Source: an uncultured Prevotella sp. (lineage in GTDB: Bacteria > Bacteroidota > Bacteroidia > Bacteroidales > Bacteroidaceae). From it: a stretch of DNA of 64,000 nucleotides. The stretch is from positions 3,894 to 67,893 of the forward strand of contig UQTI01000005.1 in the NCBI GenBank assembly GCA_900543975.1, in the 5' to 3' direction. Below the pieces are notes generated by a model. That model made no database searches and was not told the origin of the DNA. It worked only from the letters and a program-made list of their open reading frames with translations. Position numbers and translations under genes: made by a program. Shown here piece by piece: positions 32,801 to 40,295 of this stretch (the stretch's first letter is position 1; the number at the start of each line of letters is the position of its first letter).

Positions 32801-33583
32801 CACGCGCACACCCTCCTGTCCGCACCAGTCTTTGTTGAGTGCACGGTGACGTGCTGGCTGATAGGTGTGGAAGAAGCCCTCGAGCAAGAAGCCTGGTACG
32901 CCATGTTTCAACACGCCCAGATAGCCTGTATAGTTGCCGTAGGTGCCGTGGCGTGTGCTTGAACTACCGTAGAACGATATGTCGCCACGAACGTTGGAAT
33001 TGTTTGGAGAGTAGTAGCTCTGTGGGTCGAGCACACTTTCCCAGTGATGTTTCCAGTTGGTTGTGGCCATCGCTTTGCTACCAGGAGCATAGTCTTCAGT
33101 ATCGGTGCCACGATAGATGTAGACGGGATAGTTGGTGTTAGAGCCTTCAGAGGCTGCGTTAGAGTGTATAGAGATGAACATGTCCATGTTGTTGGCATCC
33201 ACCTCCTCGCAGATCTCTGACAGGCTGCGGTTATATTTGTCCTCGTCGGCTGCTCCCTTGACATAGGGGAACGGGCCGTTCAGCGTGCGCGAGAAGAGGA
33301 TGTTCTTATGCTTCACGCCCATGCGTTCGAGCGTGCGGCCCAGCTCGAGACACTTCCACAGGTTAGTGTTCGACTCGTAGAAGCCGCAGGTGTCGGGACG
33401 TCCCGTTTCGAGAGCGGGGTAGGGTATGGTTGCCATGGGTCGGTCGTTGGGACCCCATGAGCCGTGACCGGGGTTGATGTAGACACGCAGCTGTTCAGCT
33501 GTCTTCTTGCTCTGAGCCAGCGATACGCTGGCTGTCATTACTGTTGCAGCCATTGCCGCACACAAGAGTAACAATCTTTTCAT
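29807..33583 (-). CDS. Large secreted N-acetylmuramoyl-L-alanine amidase, multidomain, T9SS-tailed
   Basis: 1258 residues. Signal peptide to about residue 23 (VSLAQS). Amidase_3 domain at ~32-275 with zinc-site features: INPGHGSWGP (first His), a Glu-containing segment near NTNLWKCLELG, and FISIHSNAA (second His); GFLLEGFFHTY may supply the catalytic Glu. A carboxypeptidase-regulatory-like module follows (~280-385, GAKVNLMQNG ... FVFSGLKPGKYAFQVEKEGY), then FN3-like and propeller-like regions, and a type A T9SS tail (GSLVTR ... LGSGVYLVKVNKLNAKKVMKQ). The enzyme cleaves the lactyl-amide bond that links stem peptides to MurNAc. Export by T9SS and the long appended binding region suggest action on external rather than own cell wall; this is inference. 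It is 8 nt from the propeller gene upstream in the same operon. Confidence 0.87.
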   Translation of the reverse strand: MKRLLLLCAAMAATVMTASVSLAQSKKTAEQLRVYINPGHGSWGPNDRPMATIPYPALETGRPDTCGFYESNTNLWKCLELGRTLERMGVKHKNILFSRTLNGPFPYVKGAADEDKYNRSLSEICEEVDANNMDMFISIHSNAASEGSNTNYPVYIYRGTDTEDYAPGSKAMATTNWKHHWESVLDPQSYYSPNNSNVRGDISFYGSSSTRHGTYGNYTGYLGVLKHGVPGFLLEGFFHTYQPARHRALNKDWCGQEGVRVARGVCDYYGLTPETTGYIMGTVKDLHEKIVHNLYHYAPNTDDQWLPINGAKVNLMQNGAVVKTYQVDDNYNGVFVFSGLKPGKYAFQVEKEGYKPLFGDDDITVEVKANETSYAKLHVEATDYEPPVVLYHNYMEPTLDGMTLAPTQLEFAQASSDLMLEGTVKRMLVRGDSTVVLTNDAKTPHLYLINNKKRVIEKELSVEGLVEGSADDLGFYSSLNDIAFTADGKLVGVNSVRTQFNDNQVEDGYKRGQLNVYIWNSFDEAPKTWFTTEHSCNFYRADMGRGLTVNGDSDDCQVVTTGTTSGSSKALRYLIMTVVEGKLSTTSFRGSSKGATFGEKCQGNAMQLTVSPRTDDNFVIDGEAGLPIEFSMTEGAQAADANVVSKCAADAVDAAAHGIQFFKYAGHQFMVTPFLQDEKVGGVHLFDITEGLDKATLVKSETTSLAEADATTTMAAGAKADADGITLSLLHGKTLTTFTTEGVAQPIVKNIYAYDLRSVRESDGSYTLTFKANDNATDAAIVFTDAEGNEKGSKTVDVKEGDNKFCISQDELPGNVGTTLNWAVRLRGEAVTKITKVYADKDAYSGFLSGNAVITTPESPYFGYIYINNRVGKGNAANGIYAYDQAFNRVNNTPYRGYNAPSSNYRMAADPEGKVWMTEWADGPSGVYIADPAKMADEGYQYQQFFIGTRQSNGLFTNDGANVGSSAVGIAFGGTGANTKVYVANEDWTPENEVCVYNIGQEDGTLLNEWNKAPSYTLGVGGYMINGNIHIVAGRDGGAWVSQIRGSGNNSKGVPSLVYVTREGKITFNSGEGDNVELFDATGGAGFAVSNDGKMLVVNDAKGVLQFFDVTWKSETEPVLKHRGSFKSGVANTNSYIYQMHFDYAGNLVCTGNRLGVLAIPTTNNETITPAAKALTIVKDIETGIGSVEAEEDNLQIRFEGDKLVIDAPETVTDVKVFAVNGSLVTRAHAAVVDASQLGSGVYLVKVNKLNAKKVMKQ

Positions 33584-33591
33584 GGTAATGG

Positions 33592-34494
33592 CTATTTAGA
33601 AACGTTAATGATGTAAGCTTGGCCTGCGGGCGTGGTGAACGCGATCTTTCCTGCCTTAGGCGCGGGCTTGGGATATTGGGCTATCACAGAGTTGTCGGTG
33701 AGCGTTTGCTGTGTGCCGTCGAGCGTTGTTGCAACGATTGCAGACGACACCACCACTTCGCCGTTGTCTTGGTCGTTCATGCCTATAACGATGTTGTCGT
33801 CGTACCATTTGGGAGCACGCAACGTGCCGAGGCTCTTGATGTTCTTGCCGTTAAGGTCGCACACAAAGGCGCCTACGCCGCAAACATAATAAAGGACCTT
33901 CTGTCCGTCGGGTGAGAGCGACGGCCAGATGTAGCTGTGGCCTGTGCCGTTGGGCGAGAACACCGCTGTCTTGCCGTTCTTGGTGAGCATGAGCTGGCGG
34001 TTGTTGATACTCAGCACGGGCTGCTTCTCTGCCTTTTTGCCGTTGAACGACTTGGCTTTGAGCTTGCCCTTGTTCACGATCATCGCGTTGCTGCCGCTCA
34101 GACGCACACCCTGAAGGTCGCGCGTAGCGTCTTGAAGCACGAGCTTGCTGCCCGTGTTCAGGTCGACGGTGTTGAGCGATGTCATGCGCAGACGCTTCGG
34201 CGTGAAGGTCGTTTCACGATACAGCACCGTGTTGCCGTCGGCAGAGAAACGGGCCTCATAGCCCGCGCCCTCGCTGTTGGTCAGCACAACGGTCTTGCCA
34301 GAAGACGGTTCAAAACTCTTCAGTCCTTCGTGGGCTCCTGTTGTCAGCAACAGGCGGTTGCCGTCGGGACTGATGTCGGCAACCATCTCACAGCCGTCAG
34401 GCAATGTGACTTGCTCCACACTCTGAACGCTAAACACTTGTGCCATCACGGAGAGTGGTAGGAACATAGCAAGCATAAATAAAGGTTTTCTCAT
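33592..34494 (-). CDS. Secreted TolB/WD40-like beta-propeller protein
   Basis: 300 residues. Signal peptide MRKPLFMLAMFLPLSVMAQ. PD40-type blades are visible: ADISPDGNRLLLTTG, ARFSADGNTVLY, IWPSLSPDGQKVLYYV, APKWYDDNIVIGMND, KAGKIAFTTPAGQ. It has no lipobox and no T9SS tail, so it is probably periplasmic. It is the first gene of an operon with the large amidase (8-nt gap), and may act as a scaffold or binding partner for it. Confidence 0.82.
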   Translation of the reverse strand: MRKPLFMLAMFLPLSVMAQVFSVQSVEQVTLPDGCEMVADISPDGNRLLLTTGAHEGLKSFEPSSGKTVVLTNSEGAGYEARFSADGNTVLYRETTFTPKRLRMTSLNTVDLNTGSKLVLQDATRDLQGVRLSGSNAMIVNKGKLKAKSFNGKKAEKQPVLSINNRQLMLTKNGKTAVFSPNGTGHSYIWPSLSPDGQKVLYYVCGVGAFVCDLNGKNIKSLGTLRAPKWYDDNIVIGMNDQDNGEVVVSSAIVATTLDGTQQTLTDNSVIAQYPKPAPKAGKIAFTTPAGQAYIINVSK

Positions 34495-34557
34495 AGTGGA
34501 ATTGTTTAAATTGTGTGAGAATAAATAATAGTAAAAGATTTTTCTTTAGATTGTCCA

Positions 34558-34588
34558 CAAAAATAAATAAAATAAGAATTGGACGCAA
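34558..34588 (-). promoter_or_regulatory. Promoter of the propeller-amidase operon
   Basis: On the minus strand, TTG (34588-34586), exactly 20 nt, then TATTTTTG (34565-34558). Leader about 60 nt. Confidence 0.75.
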
Positions 34589-34747
34589 ATTTTGTTTATG
34601 AAAATTAATGAATTTTAATAAAACTGTGCAGAAGCCCATTTCTCTTACTCTCGTAACGATGCCGTGTTACGGGAACGGTGATGGGAAAGATGATACTTAA
34701 GATTTGTTAATTTGTGGCTATTTAGATATGTTATTAAATGTTTTTTG

Positions 34748-34755
34748 TATCTTTG
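34748..34755 (+). promoter_or_regulatory. -7 box for the GHL10 gene
   Basis: TATCTTTG matches the -7 consensus, but no TTG lies at the usual spacing. Leader of about 70 nt before the ATG at 34831. Confidence 0.5.
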
Positions 34756-34830
34756 CTCGCTGAATGACTTCTGACCAAAGTTAGAAAAAGAAATTCTTGC
34801 TAATATTCAACCTAAATATTTATAATCCTT

Positions 34831-36360
34831 ATGCAAAAAAGACCTATAAAACTGCTGAAGTTTTTTGCCGCCATTGTAGGAATAGCTCTGTTGGCTGCCT
34901 GTAGCGGTGACGATGACACGTTGACCGATTCAACCGTCACACCTCCCCCTTCTGTGTCGAAGAACCCCAAACCCGGTGAGAACGTTACCCCCGTTCTGCC
35001 CGAGAAAGATTTTCGTGCGGTATGGATGGCTACCGTCGATCACATTGACTGGCCAAACAGCATGGGTGGCACTTCTAGAGTGGCAGAAAGTCAGAAAAAA
35101 TATTATCTGCGTTACCTTGACTCTCTGCAAGCTCTCAATATTAACGCCGTGATGTTTCAGGTGCGCCCCATGGCCGATGCTTTCTACGACTCGCCCTACG
35201 AGCCGTGGTCGAAGTATATCACAGGTCGCCGTGGAAAGAAGCCGTTATATGACCCGTTGCCATGGCTCATCAACGAAACACATAAGCGCGGCATGCAGTT
35301 TCATGCTTGGATGAACCCTTACCGCATTGCTACACGCTCGGGTGCTTCGAGCGAGTTCCCTAAACTGGAAGAGACCATCCCTGCAGAATGGGTGAAAGAC
35401 TATAACAAGGTGCGCATCTATAACCCTGCCCTGCCAGAGGTGCGCCAACGCATTGCCGACATCGTGGCAGACCTGTTGCAGAAATTTGATGTCGACGGCA
35501 TACACTTTGACGACTACTTCTATCCGTCGCTCACCTCGGGTGAGTCGATGAACGATAATGCTGAATATAAGAAGTATGGCAGCGGTCAGGGAATTGCCAA
35601 CTTCCGTCGTGCCAACGTAGACGCCATGATTAACAAAGTGAGGGAGACCATACATGCCGTGCGCCCCAACTGTCTGTTCTCGGTGTCGCCACAGGGCAAC
35701 TACGACAACGACTATAACTCGATGTATTGTGACGTGAAGAAATGGTCGCAGAACGGAATGATCGACGTGCTTATACCGCAGATCTATTGGAGCACCCAGA
35801 CGTATTTCGGACCGCGCCTGAAGCAGTTCGCTGACTTCTGCACCAAGTCTAATTTTATGGTGGGCTACGGTCTCTACCGTTTCAGCGGTCAGGCAACCGA
35901 TCCTTATTACCAGACCAATGCCGACTTTAAGAAGCAGCTTGGCATTGCCTACGCCAACAAGAAGGTGAAGGGTGCAATATTCTTCAGCGCCAAATGGATG
36001 CTGAGCAATCCCGTAAAGACTAACGAGGTGATAAAGGAGCAGTTTGACAAGCTGGAGCTGCCCCCTTATCTCGGTGTTGAGACGATGGTGCAGCCTGCTG
36101 CGCCCGAGAACGTCAAGGCCGATGGCAAGATGCTCTCGTGGGACGCTGTGCCCGACTGTTATTATGCCGTTTATCGCAACAACGGCGACGGCAACGTGGC
36201 TACGCTTGTGAAGATTACCTACGACACCGAGGTTGAGGTGCCCGAGAACGGCAACTACTTCGTGACGGCTCTCACCAGGGGTCTGAACGCCGAGAGCATG
36301 ATCTCTAAGGTCGTGACATGTGGCGAGGGAACATCAGGCATTCCTGACATCACCATGTAA
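34831..36360 (+). CDS. GHL10-family glycoside hydrolase lipoprotein (DUF187/YngK/DigH-like)
   Basis: 509 residues. Lipobox LLAACSGDD (Cys ~23) and a short linker precede a TIM-barrel GHL10 domain at ~58-400: FRAVWMATVDHIDWPNS, NAVMFQVRPMADAFY, LPWLINETHKRGMQFHAWMNPYR, FDVDGIHFDDYFYP, VSPQGNYDNDYNSMYCDV and DVLIPQIYWS. A C-terminal FN3-like module (~420-500) follows. E. coli DigH (YddW) of this family cleaves glycan strands of peptidoglycan already stripped of peptides. The large amidase is encoded divergently ~1.2 kb away, so the two enzymes could act in sequence. Catalytic residues were not assigned. Confidence 0.88.
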   Translation: MQKRPIKLLKFFAAIVGIALLAACSGDDDTLTDSTVTPPPSVSKNPKPGENVTPVLPEKDFRAVWMATVDHIDWPNSMGGTSRVAESQKKYYLRYLDSLQALNINAVMFQVRPMADAFYDSPYEPWSKYITGRRGKKPLYDPLPWLINETHKRGMQFHAWMNPYRIATRSGASSEFPKLEETIPAEWVKDYNKVRIYNPALPEVRQRIADIVADLLQKFDVDGIHFDDYFYPSLTSGESMNDNAEYKKYGSGQGIANFRRANVDAMINKVRETIHAVRPNCLFSVSPQGNYDNDYNSMYCDVKKWSQNGMIDVLIPQIYWSTQTYFGPRLKQFADFCTKSNFMVGYGLYRFSGQATDPYYQTNADFKKQLGIAYANKKVKGAIFFSAKWMLSNPVKTNEVIKEQFDKLELPPYLGVETMVQPAAPENVKADGKMLSWDAVPDCYYAVYRNNGDGNVATLVKITYDTEVEVPENGNYFVTALTRGLNAESMISKVVTCGEGTSGIPDITM

Positions 36361-36387
36361 GGGAGGAGCTTTAAAAAAGCATTGACG

Positions 36388-36435
36388 TTTGGGCACAGTC
36401 TTCACATGTCGGAGGCTGTGCCCAAATTGTTTTTG
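36388..36435 (+). terminator. Intrinsic terminator of the GHL10 gene
   Basis: Perfect 11-bp stem TTTGGGCACAG / CTGTGCCCAAA followed by ttgttttt. Confidence 0.88.
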
Positions 36436-36519
36436 ACGCTCAATTTGTGTGGTTGAGGATAATTTCGTATCTTAGCGGCGTAAAAGAACAGAAACAAAGA
36501 AAAATAAAAAACAAGAAAT

Positions 36520-36987
36520 ATGAACAACGAACAACTGATGCGCAGGGCCATAGCCCTGTCAGAGGAGAGTGTGCGCAACGGAGGAGGACCCTTCGGTGCC
36601 GTCATAGCACGTCAAGGCGTCATCGTGGCAGAAGCGTCAAACAGCGTGACCATAGACAACGACCCCACAGCACATGCTGAGGTCAACTGCATACGCCGCG
36701 CCGCCGAGCGTCTGCGCACGTTCGACCTCTCGGGCTGCGAGATCTACACCTCTTGCGAGCCATGCCCCATGTGTCTGGGTGCCATCTATTGGGCACGCCT
36801 CGACAAGATCTATTATGCCAACGACCGCAAGGATGCCGCCACCATTGGCTTCGATGATGACTTTATCTACAACGAGATACCGCTCAAGCCCGCCGACCGC
36901 CACAAACCCATGCTGCCGCTGCTGCGCGAGGAGGCACTGAAGGCTTTCCGCATGTGGGAAGAGAACGACAAGAAAACGGAGTATTAG
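36520..36987 (+). CDS. guaD: Guanine deaminase-type nucleoside deaminase
   Basis: 155 residues, the length of the small CDA-fold guanine deaminases (Bacillus GuaD type) rather than tRNA adenosine deaminase. Zinc and catalytic motifs: AHAE (H52, E54) and PCPMC (C82, C85), with the GuaD-like C-terminus (FIYNEI ... ALKAFRMWEEN). Predicted to hydrolyse guanine to xanthine in purine salvage. It is preceded by its own A-rich leader and followed by ~130 nt before tsaB. Confidence 0.85.
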   Translation: MNNEQLMRRAIALSEESVRNGGGPFGAVIARQGVIVAEASNSVTIDNDPTAHAEVNCIRRAAERLRTFDLSGCEIYTSCEPCPMCLGAIYWARLDKIYYANDRKDAATIGFDDDFIYNEIPLKPADRHKPMLPLLREEALKAFRMWEENDKKTEY

Positions 36988-37067
36988 GCTGATCATCATT
37001 AATGGCATATTTTCGCTCATAGAGCATATTAATGGCCTTTGCTTAGTTAATTTCTTATAAATGGCCA

Positions 37068-37095
37068 TTGTTTGGCGATAAAAACCGTAACTTTG
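37068..37095 (+). promoter_or_regulatory. Promoter of the tsaB gene
   Basis: TTG at 37068-37070, 17 nt, then TAACTTTG at 37088-37095. It lies downstream of the possible ATT/ATG starts near 37061-37072, which rules them out in favour of the ATG at 37123. Confidence 0.65.
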
Positions 37096-37122
37096 CACAT
37101 TCTGAAAAAAGCTTTTTTAAAG

Positions 37123-37815
37123 ATGTCATGTATTTTGAGTATTGATACGAGCACAAATGTGTGCTCCGTGGCTGTGAGTGAGAACGGCGCCTGCATCTAT
37201 CACGATGAGGACAAGACCGGCCCCAACCACGCCGAAAAACTGGGAGTGTTTGTTGATCAGGCAATGTCGTTTACCGATAGTCACGCCATACCGTTTGACG
37301 CGGTGGCTGTGAGCAGCGGACCAGGTTCTTACACCGGTCTGCGCATCGGCGTGTCCATGGCTAAGGGCATCTGCGTGGGTCGGGACCTGAAGCTTGTCTC
37401 GGTGCCTACGCTCGAGCTGCTCTGCGTGCCTGTGCTGCTGCGCCACGACGACCTGGAGGAGAACGCCCTGCTGTGTCCGATGATCGACGCACGCCGCATG
37501 GAGGTGTATGCTGCCGTCTATGACCGCTCGCTGCGCGAGGTGCGCGAGACCGGTGCCGACGTGGTGACAGCCGACACATACAAGGAGTTTCTTGACCGCG
37601 GCCCCGTCTATTTCTTCGGCAACGGTGCGGCAAAGTGTATGGAGGTAATAAACCATCCCAACGCTCACCTTATCGAGGGCATTGAACCCGAGGCAAGGTG
37701 GATGTTCCCCTTGGCAGAGAGGCGCATCATGCAAGAGCAGTTTGAGGATGTGGCTTATTTCGTGCCCCACTATCTCAAAGACTTTGTGAGCAAGAAGCCA
37801 AAGAGCTTGCTCTGA
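37123..37815 (+). CDS. tsaB: tRNA threonylcarbamoyladenosine synthesis protein TsaB
   Basis: 230 residues from the ATG at 37123, where the conserved start MSCILSIDTSTNVCSVAV begins. ASKHA-fold, with AVSSGPGSYTGLRIGVSMAKG, the family signature. TsaB partners TsaD and TsaE to make the t6A modification on ANN-decoding tRNAs. The 51-nt in-frame extension upstream contains the promoter and is not coding. It is the first gene of a run with DUF4290, rimM, dxr and rseP on the same strand. Confidence 0.93.
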   Translation: MSCILSIDTSTNVCSVAVSENGACIYHDEDKTGPNHAEKLGVFVDQAMSFTDSHAIPFDAVAVSSGPGSYTGLRIGVSMAKGICVGRDLKLVSVPTLELLCVPVLLRHDDLEENALLCPMIDARRMEVYAAVYDRSLREVRETGADVVTADTYKEFLDRGPVYFFGNGAAKCMEVINHPNAHLIEGIEPEARWMFPLAERRIMQEQFEDVAYFVPHYLKDFVSKKPKSLL

Positions 37816-37843
37816 TTTGTTACAAGCAAAAATTTTTTAAGAT

Positions 37844-38440
37844 ATGAATATCGAAGGACTCGATTATAACACACAACGCGAGAAGCTCGTTCTACCAGAG
37901 TATGGCCGCGAGGTGCAGAGCATGGTCGACTATGCTGTGGCGCTGACGAACCGTGCCGACAGACAGCGTTGCGCCAACGCCATCGTTGCCATCATGAAGC
38001 GCATGTTTCCGCAACCCGCAGAGACAGAGGGCTATGAGCGCAAGCTGTGGGATCATCTCGCTCTGATGAGCGACTTTAAGCTCGACATCGACTATCCCTA
38101 CGACATTGAAGAGGCAAGAACCATCCAGTCGAAACCATCGCCCATGCCTTATCCCATGAAGCGCATACCCGTGCGCCATTATGGCAGCATGATGTTCGAG
38201 ATTTTTGAGAAGCTGAAGGAGCTGCCCGACGGAAATGAGCGTGAGGAGCTGATACGCTTGGCTGCCAACCAGATGAAGCGCGACCTCGTGCTCTGGGGAC
38301 ACGGCTCGTCGGACGACGAGAAGGTGGCATCGGATCTTGCCAACTTCACCGACGGCAAGGTGCAGCTCGACCTCGACACCTTTAAGTTTGACAAGGTCGA
38401 GGTGAAGGAGCAGGAGCGCAGACGAGGAAGAAGAAAATAA
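37844..38440 (+). CDS. DUF4290 domain protein
   Basis: 198 residues. It starts MNIEGLDYNTQREKLVLPEYGR, the hallmark of DUF4290, a family found in Bacteroidota and of unknown function. Mainly helical and cytoplasmic, with a basic tail (KEQERRRGRRK) that may contact nucleic acid. It lies between tsaB and rimM, both in tRNA or ribosome biogenesis, which hints at a translation-related role. This is inference from context only. Confidence 0.88.
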   Translation: MNIEGLDYNTQREKLVLPEYGREVQSMVDYAVALTNRADRQRCANAIVAIMKRMFPQPAETEGYERKLWDHLALMSDFKLDIDYPYDIEEARTIQSKPSPMPYPMKRIPVRHYGSMMFEIFEKLKELPDGNEREELIRLAANQMKRDLVLWGHGSSDDEKVASDLANFTDGKVQLDLDTFKFDKVEVKEQERRRGRRK

Positions 38441-38465
38441 TTGAACAGCAAAAGAAAAAGCAGCA

Positions 38466-38984
38466 GTGGACTATAACGATTTCTACAAAATAGGAAAGAT
38501 CGGCAAGCCTCACGGCGTGAAAGGCGAGGTGAGCTTCATGTTTGATGACGACGTGTTTGACCGCACGGATGCCGACTGGCTCATGTTGTTGGTGGACGGC
38601 ATCCTGGTGCCGTTCTTTCTCGAAGAATATCGCTTCAAGAGCAACGAGACGGCGCTGGTGAAGTTTTGCGATGTCGACACACAGGATGAGGCCCGCGAGC
38701 TGACTGGCTGCGACGTGTTCTTCCCGCGGCATCTCGCCGATGAAGACGAGGGGCACCTCTCATGGGCGCAGATTGTGGGCTACACGCTCGTCGATGCCGC
38801 CACAGGACGTGTGGTGGGAGAGATAGAGAGCGTGGACGACTCGACGATGAACCTCCTCTTCCAGGTGCGCACAGCCGACGGCGACGAGGTGCTCGTGCCT
38901 GCTCACGAAGAGCTGATAAGAAATATCGACACCGAAGAGCGACGGATGGAGCTTGAGCTGCCCGAAGGTCTGCTCGACCTGTAA
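38466..38984 (+). CDS. rimM: Ribosome maturation factor RimM
   Basis: 172 residues, normal length. It begins with GTG: the in-frame codons upstream reach a stop at 38442 without an ATG. Family motif FYKIGKIGKPHGVKGEVSF at residues 5-23, RimM N-terminal barrel, then a PRC-barrel domain (VGYTLVDAATGRVVGEIESV, VPAHEELIRNID). RimM binds ribosomal protein S19 and assists 30S head assembly. Confidence 0.93.
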   Translation: MDYNDFYKIGKIGKPHGVKGEVSFMFDDDVFDRTDADWLMLLVDGILVPFFLEEYRFKSNETALVKFCDVDTQDEARELTGCDVFFPRHLADEDEGHLSWAQIVGYTLVDAATGRVVGEIESVDDSTMNLLFQVRTADGDEVLVPAHEELIRNIDTEERRMELELPEGLLDL

Positions 38985-39023
38985 GACAAGGCTTGACCAC
39001 GTTCCTTAAACAAAGATAAAACA

Positions 39024-40184
39024 ATGAAGAAACAACAGATATGCATCTTGGGCTCAACAGGTTCCATAGGCACCCAGGCCCTCGACGTTATTGAACAGCA
39101 TTCCGACCGCTATGAGGCCTACTGTCTCACTGCCAACAACCGCGTGGACGAGTTGGCAGCACAGGCGAGAAAGTTTAACCCCGCAGCCGTGGTCATTGCC
39201 AACGAGGCACATTATGACCGCCTGAAGGAACTGCTTGCCGACATGCCCGACATCAAGGTGTATGCTGGAGCCGATGCGCTGTGCCAGATTGTAGAGGCAG
39301 GACCCATCGACATGGTGCTCACCGCCATGGTGGGCTTCTCAGGTCTGGCACCCACCATCCATGCCATCAAGGCGCGTAAGAAGATCTGTCTTGCCAACAA
39401 GGAGACGCTGGTGGTGGCAGGCGAGCTGGTGTGCCGTCTGGCAGCAGAGAACCGTGTGCCTATCTTGCCCGTGGACAGCGAGCACTCGGCAATCTTCCAG
39501 AGCATCGTGGGCGAGGGTGATAACCCGATAGAGAAAATTCTGCTTACAGCATCGGGAGGACCGTTCCGCAAGTTTACGCTCGACCAGATGCGCGACGTTA
39601 CAGCCGCCGACGCTCTCAAGCACCCTACATGGGCCATGGGTGCAAAGATCACGATCGACTCGGCATCGATGATGAACAAGGGCTTTGAGGTCATAGAGGC
39701 AAAATGGCTCTTTGGCGTGCCTGCCGACAAGATACAGGTGCTCGTCCACCCGCAGAGTATCGTCCACAGCGCTGTGCAGTTTTGCGACGGTGCGGTGAAG
39801 GCGCAGCTCGGCGTGCCCGACATGCGTCTGCCCATACAGTATGCCTTCTCGTTCCCCGACCGCTTGCCGCTCAACGGCGACCGTCTGGACCTGTTCAAGC
39901 AGCCTCTCGAGTTTTTTGAACCTGACCTGGAGAAGTTCCGCTGTCTGGCTCTCGCCTTCGAGTCGATAAAGCGCGGCGGCAACATGCCGTGCATCGTCAA
40001 CGCAGCCAACGAGGTGGTGAACGAGGGCTTCCGCAAGGGCCGCTGTTCGTTCCTCGGCATGGGCGAGATCATTGAGAAGACCATGGCCAAGGCCACATTC
40101 TCTGCCACACCCGACTATGACACCTACATAGCGACTGATGCTGAGGCACGCCGCATTGCTGCCGAGCTGATGGCTCAGGCATAG
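39024..40184 (+). CDS. dxr: 1-deoxy-D-xylulose 5-phosphate reductoisomerase
   Basis: 386 residues. NADPH-binding motif ICILGSTGSIGTQALDV at the N-terminus, metal and substrate motifs LPVDSEHSAIFQ, TASGGPFR and a C-terminal domain with NAANEVV. Catalyses the committed step to 2-C-methyl-D-erythritol 4-phosphate in the non-mevalonate isoprenoid pathway. It lies 39 nt after rimM and 111 nt before rseP, the dxr-rseP order being widespread. Confidence 0.97.
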   Translation: MKKQQICILGSTGSIGTQALDVIEQHSDRYEAYCLTANNRVDELAAQARKFNPAAVVIANEAHYDRLKELLADMPDIKVYAGADALCQIVEAGPIDMVLTAMVGFSGLAPTIHAIKARKKICLANKETLVVAGELVCRLAAENRVPILPVDSEHSAIFQSIVGEGDNPIEKILLTASGGPFRKFTLDQMRDVTAADALKHPTWAMGAKITIDSASMMNKGFEVIEAKWLFGVPADKIQVLVHPQSIVHSAVQFCDGAVKAQLGVPDMRLPIQYAFSFPDRLPLNGDRLDLFKQPLEFFEPDLEKFRCLALAFESIKRGGNMPCIVNAANEVVNEGFRKGRCSFLGMGEIIEKTMAKATFSATPDYDTYIATDAEARRIAAELMAQA

Positions 40185-40295
40185 ACAGGCTTGCGCTATG
40201 CCCCTGTTTCTCAAAGATAAAAAAGAGGATAAAAAATAAAAAACAAGTAATAATGGCCTTGCATTCAATTGCTTAAGGCAACCGCTTTTCAACAC

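Noticed and set aside
37072..37122. Upstream in-frame start for tsaB
   Set aside because: The stretch contains the promoter TAACTTTG; the conserved protein start is at 37123.
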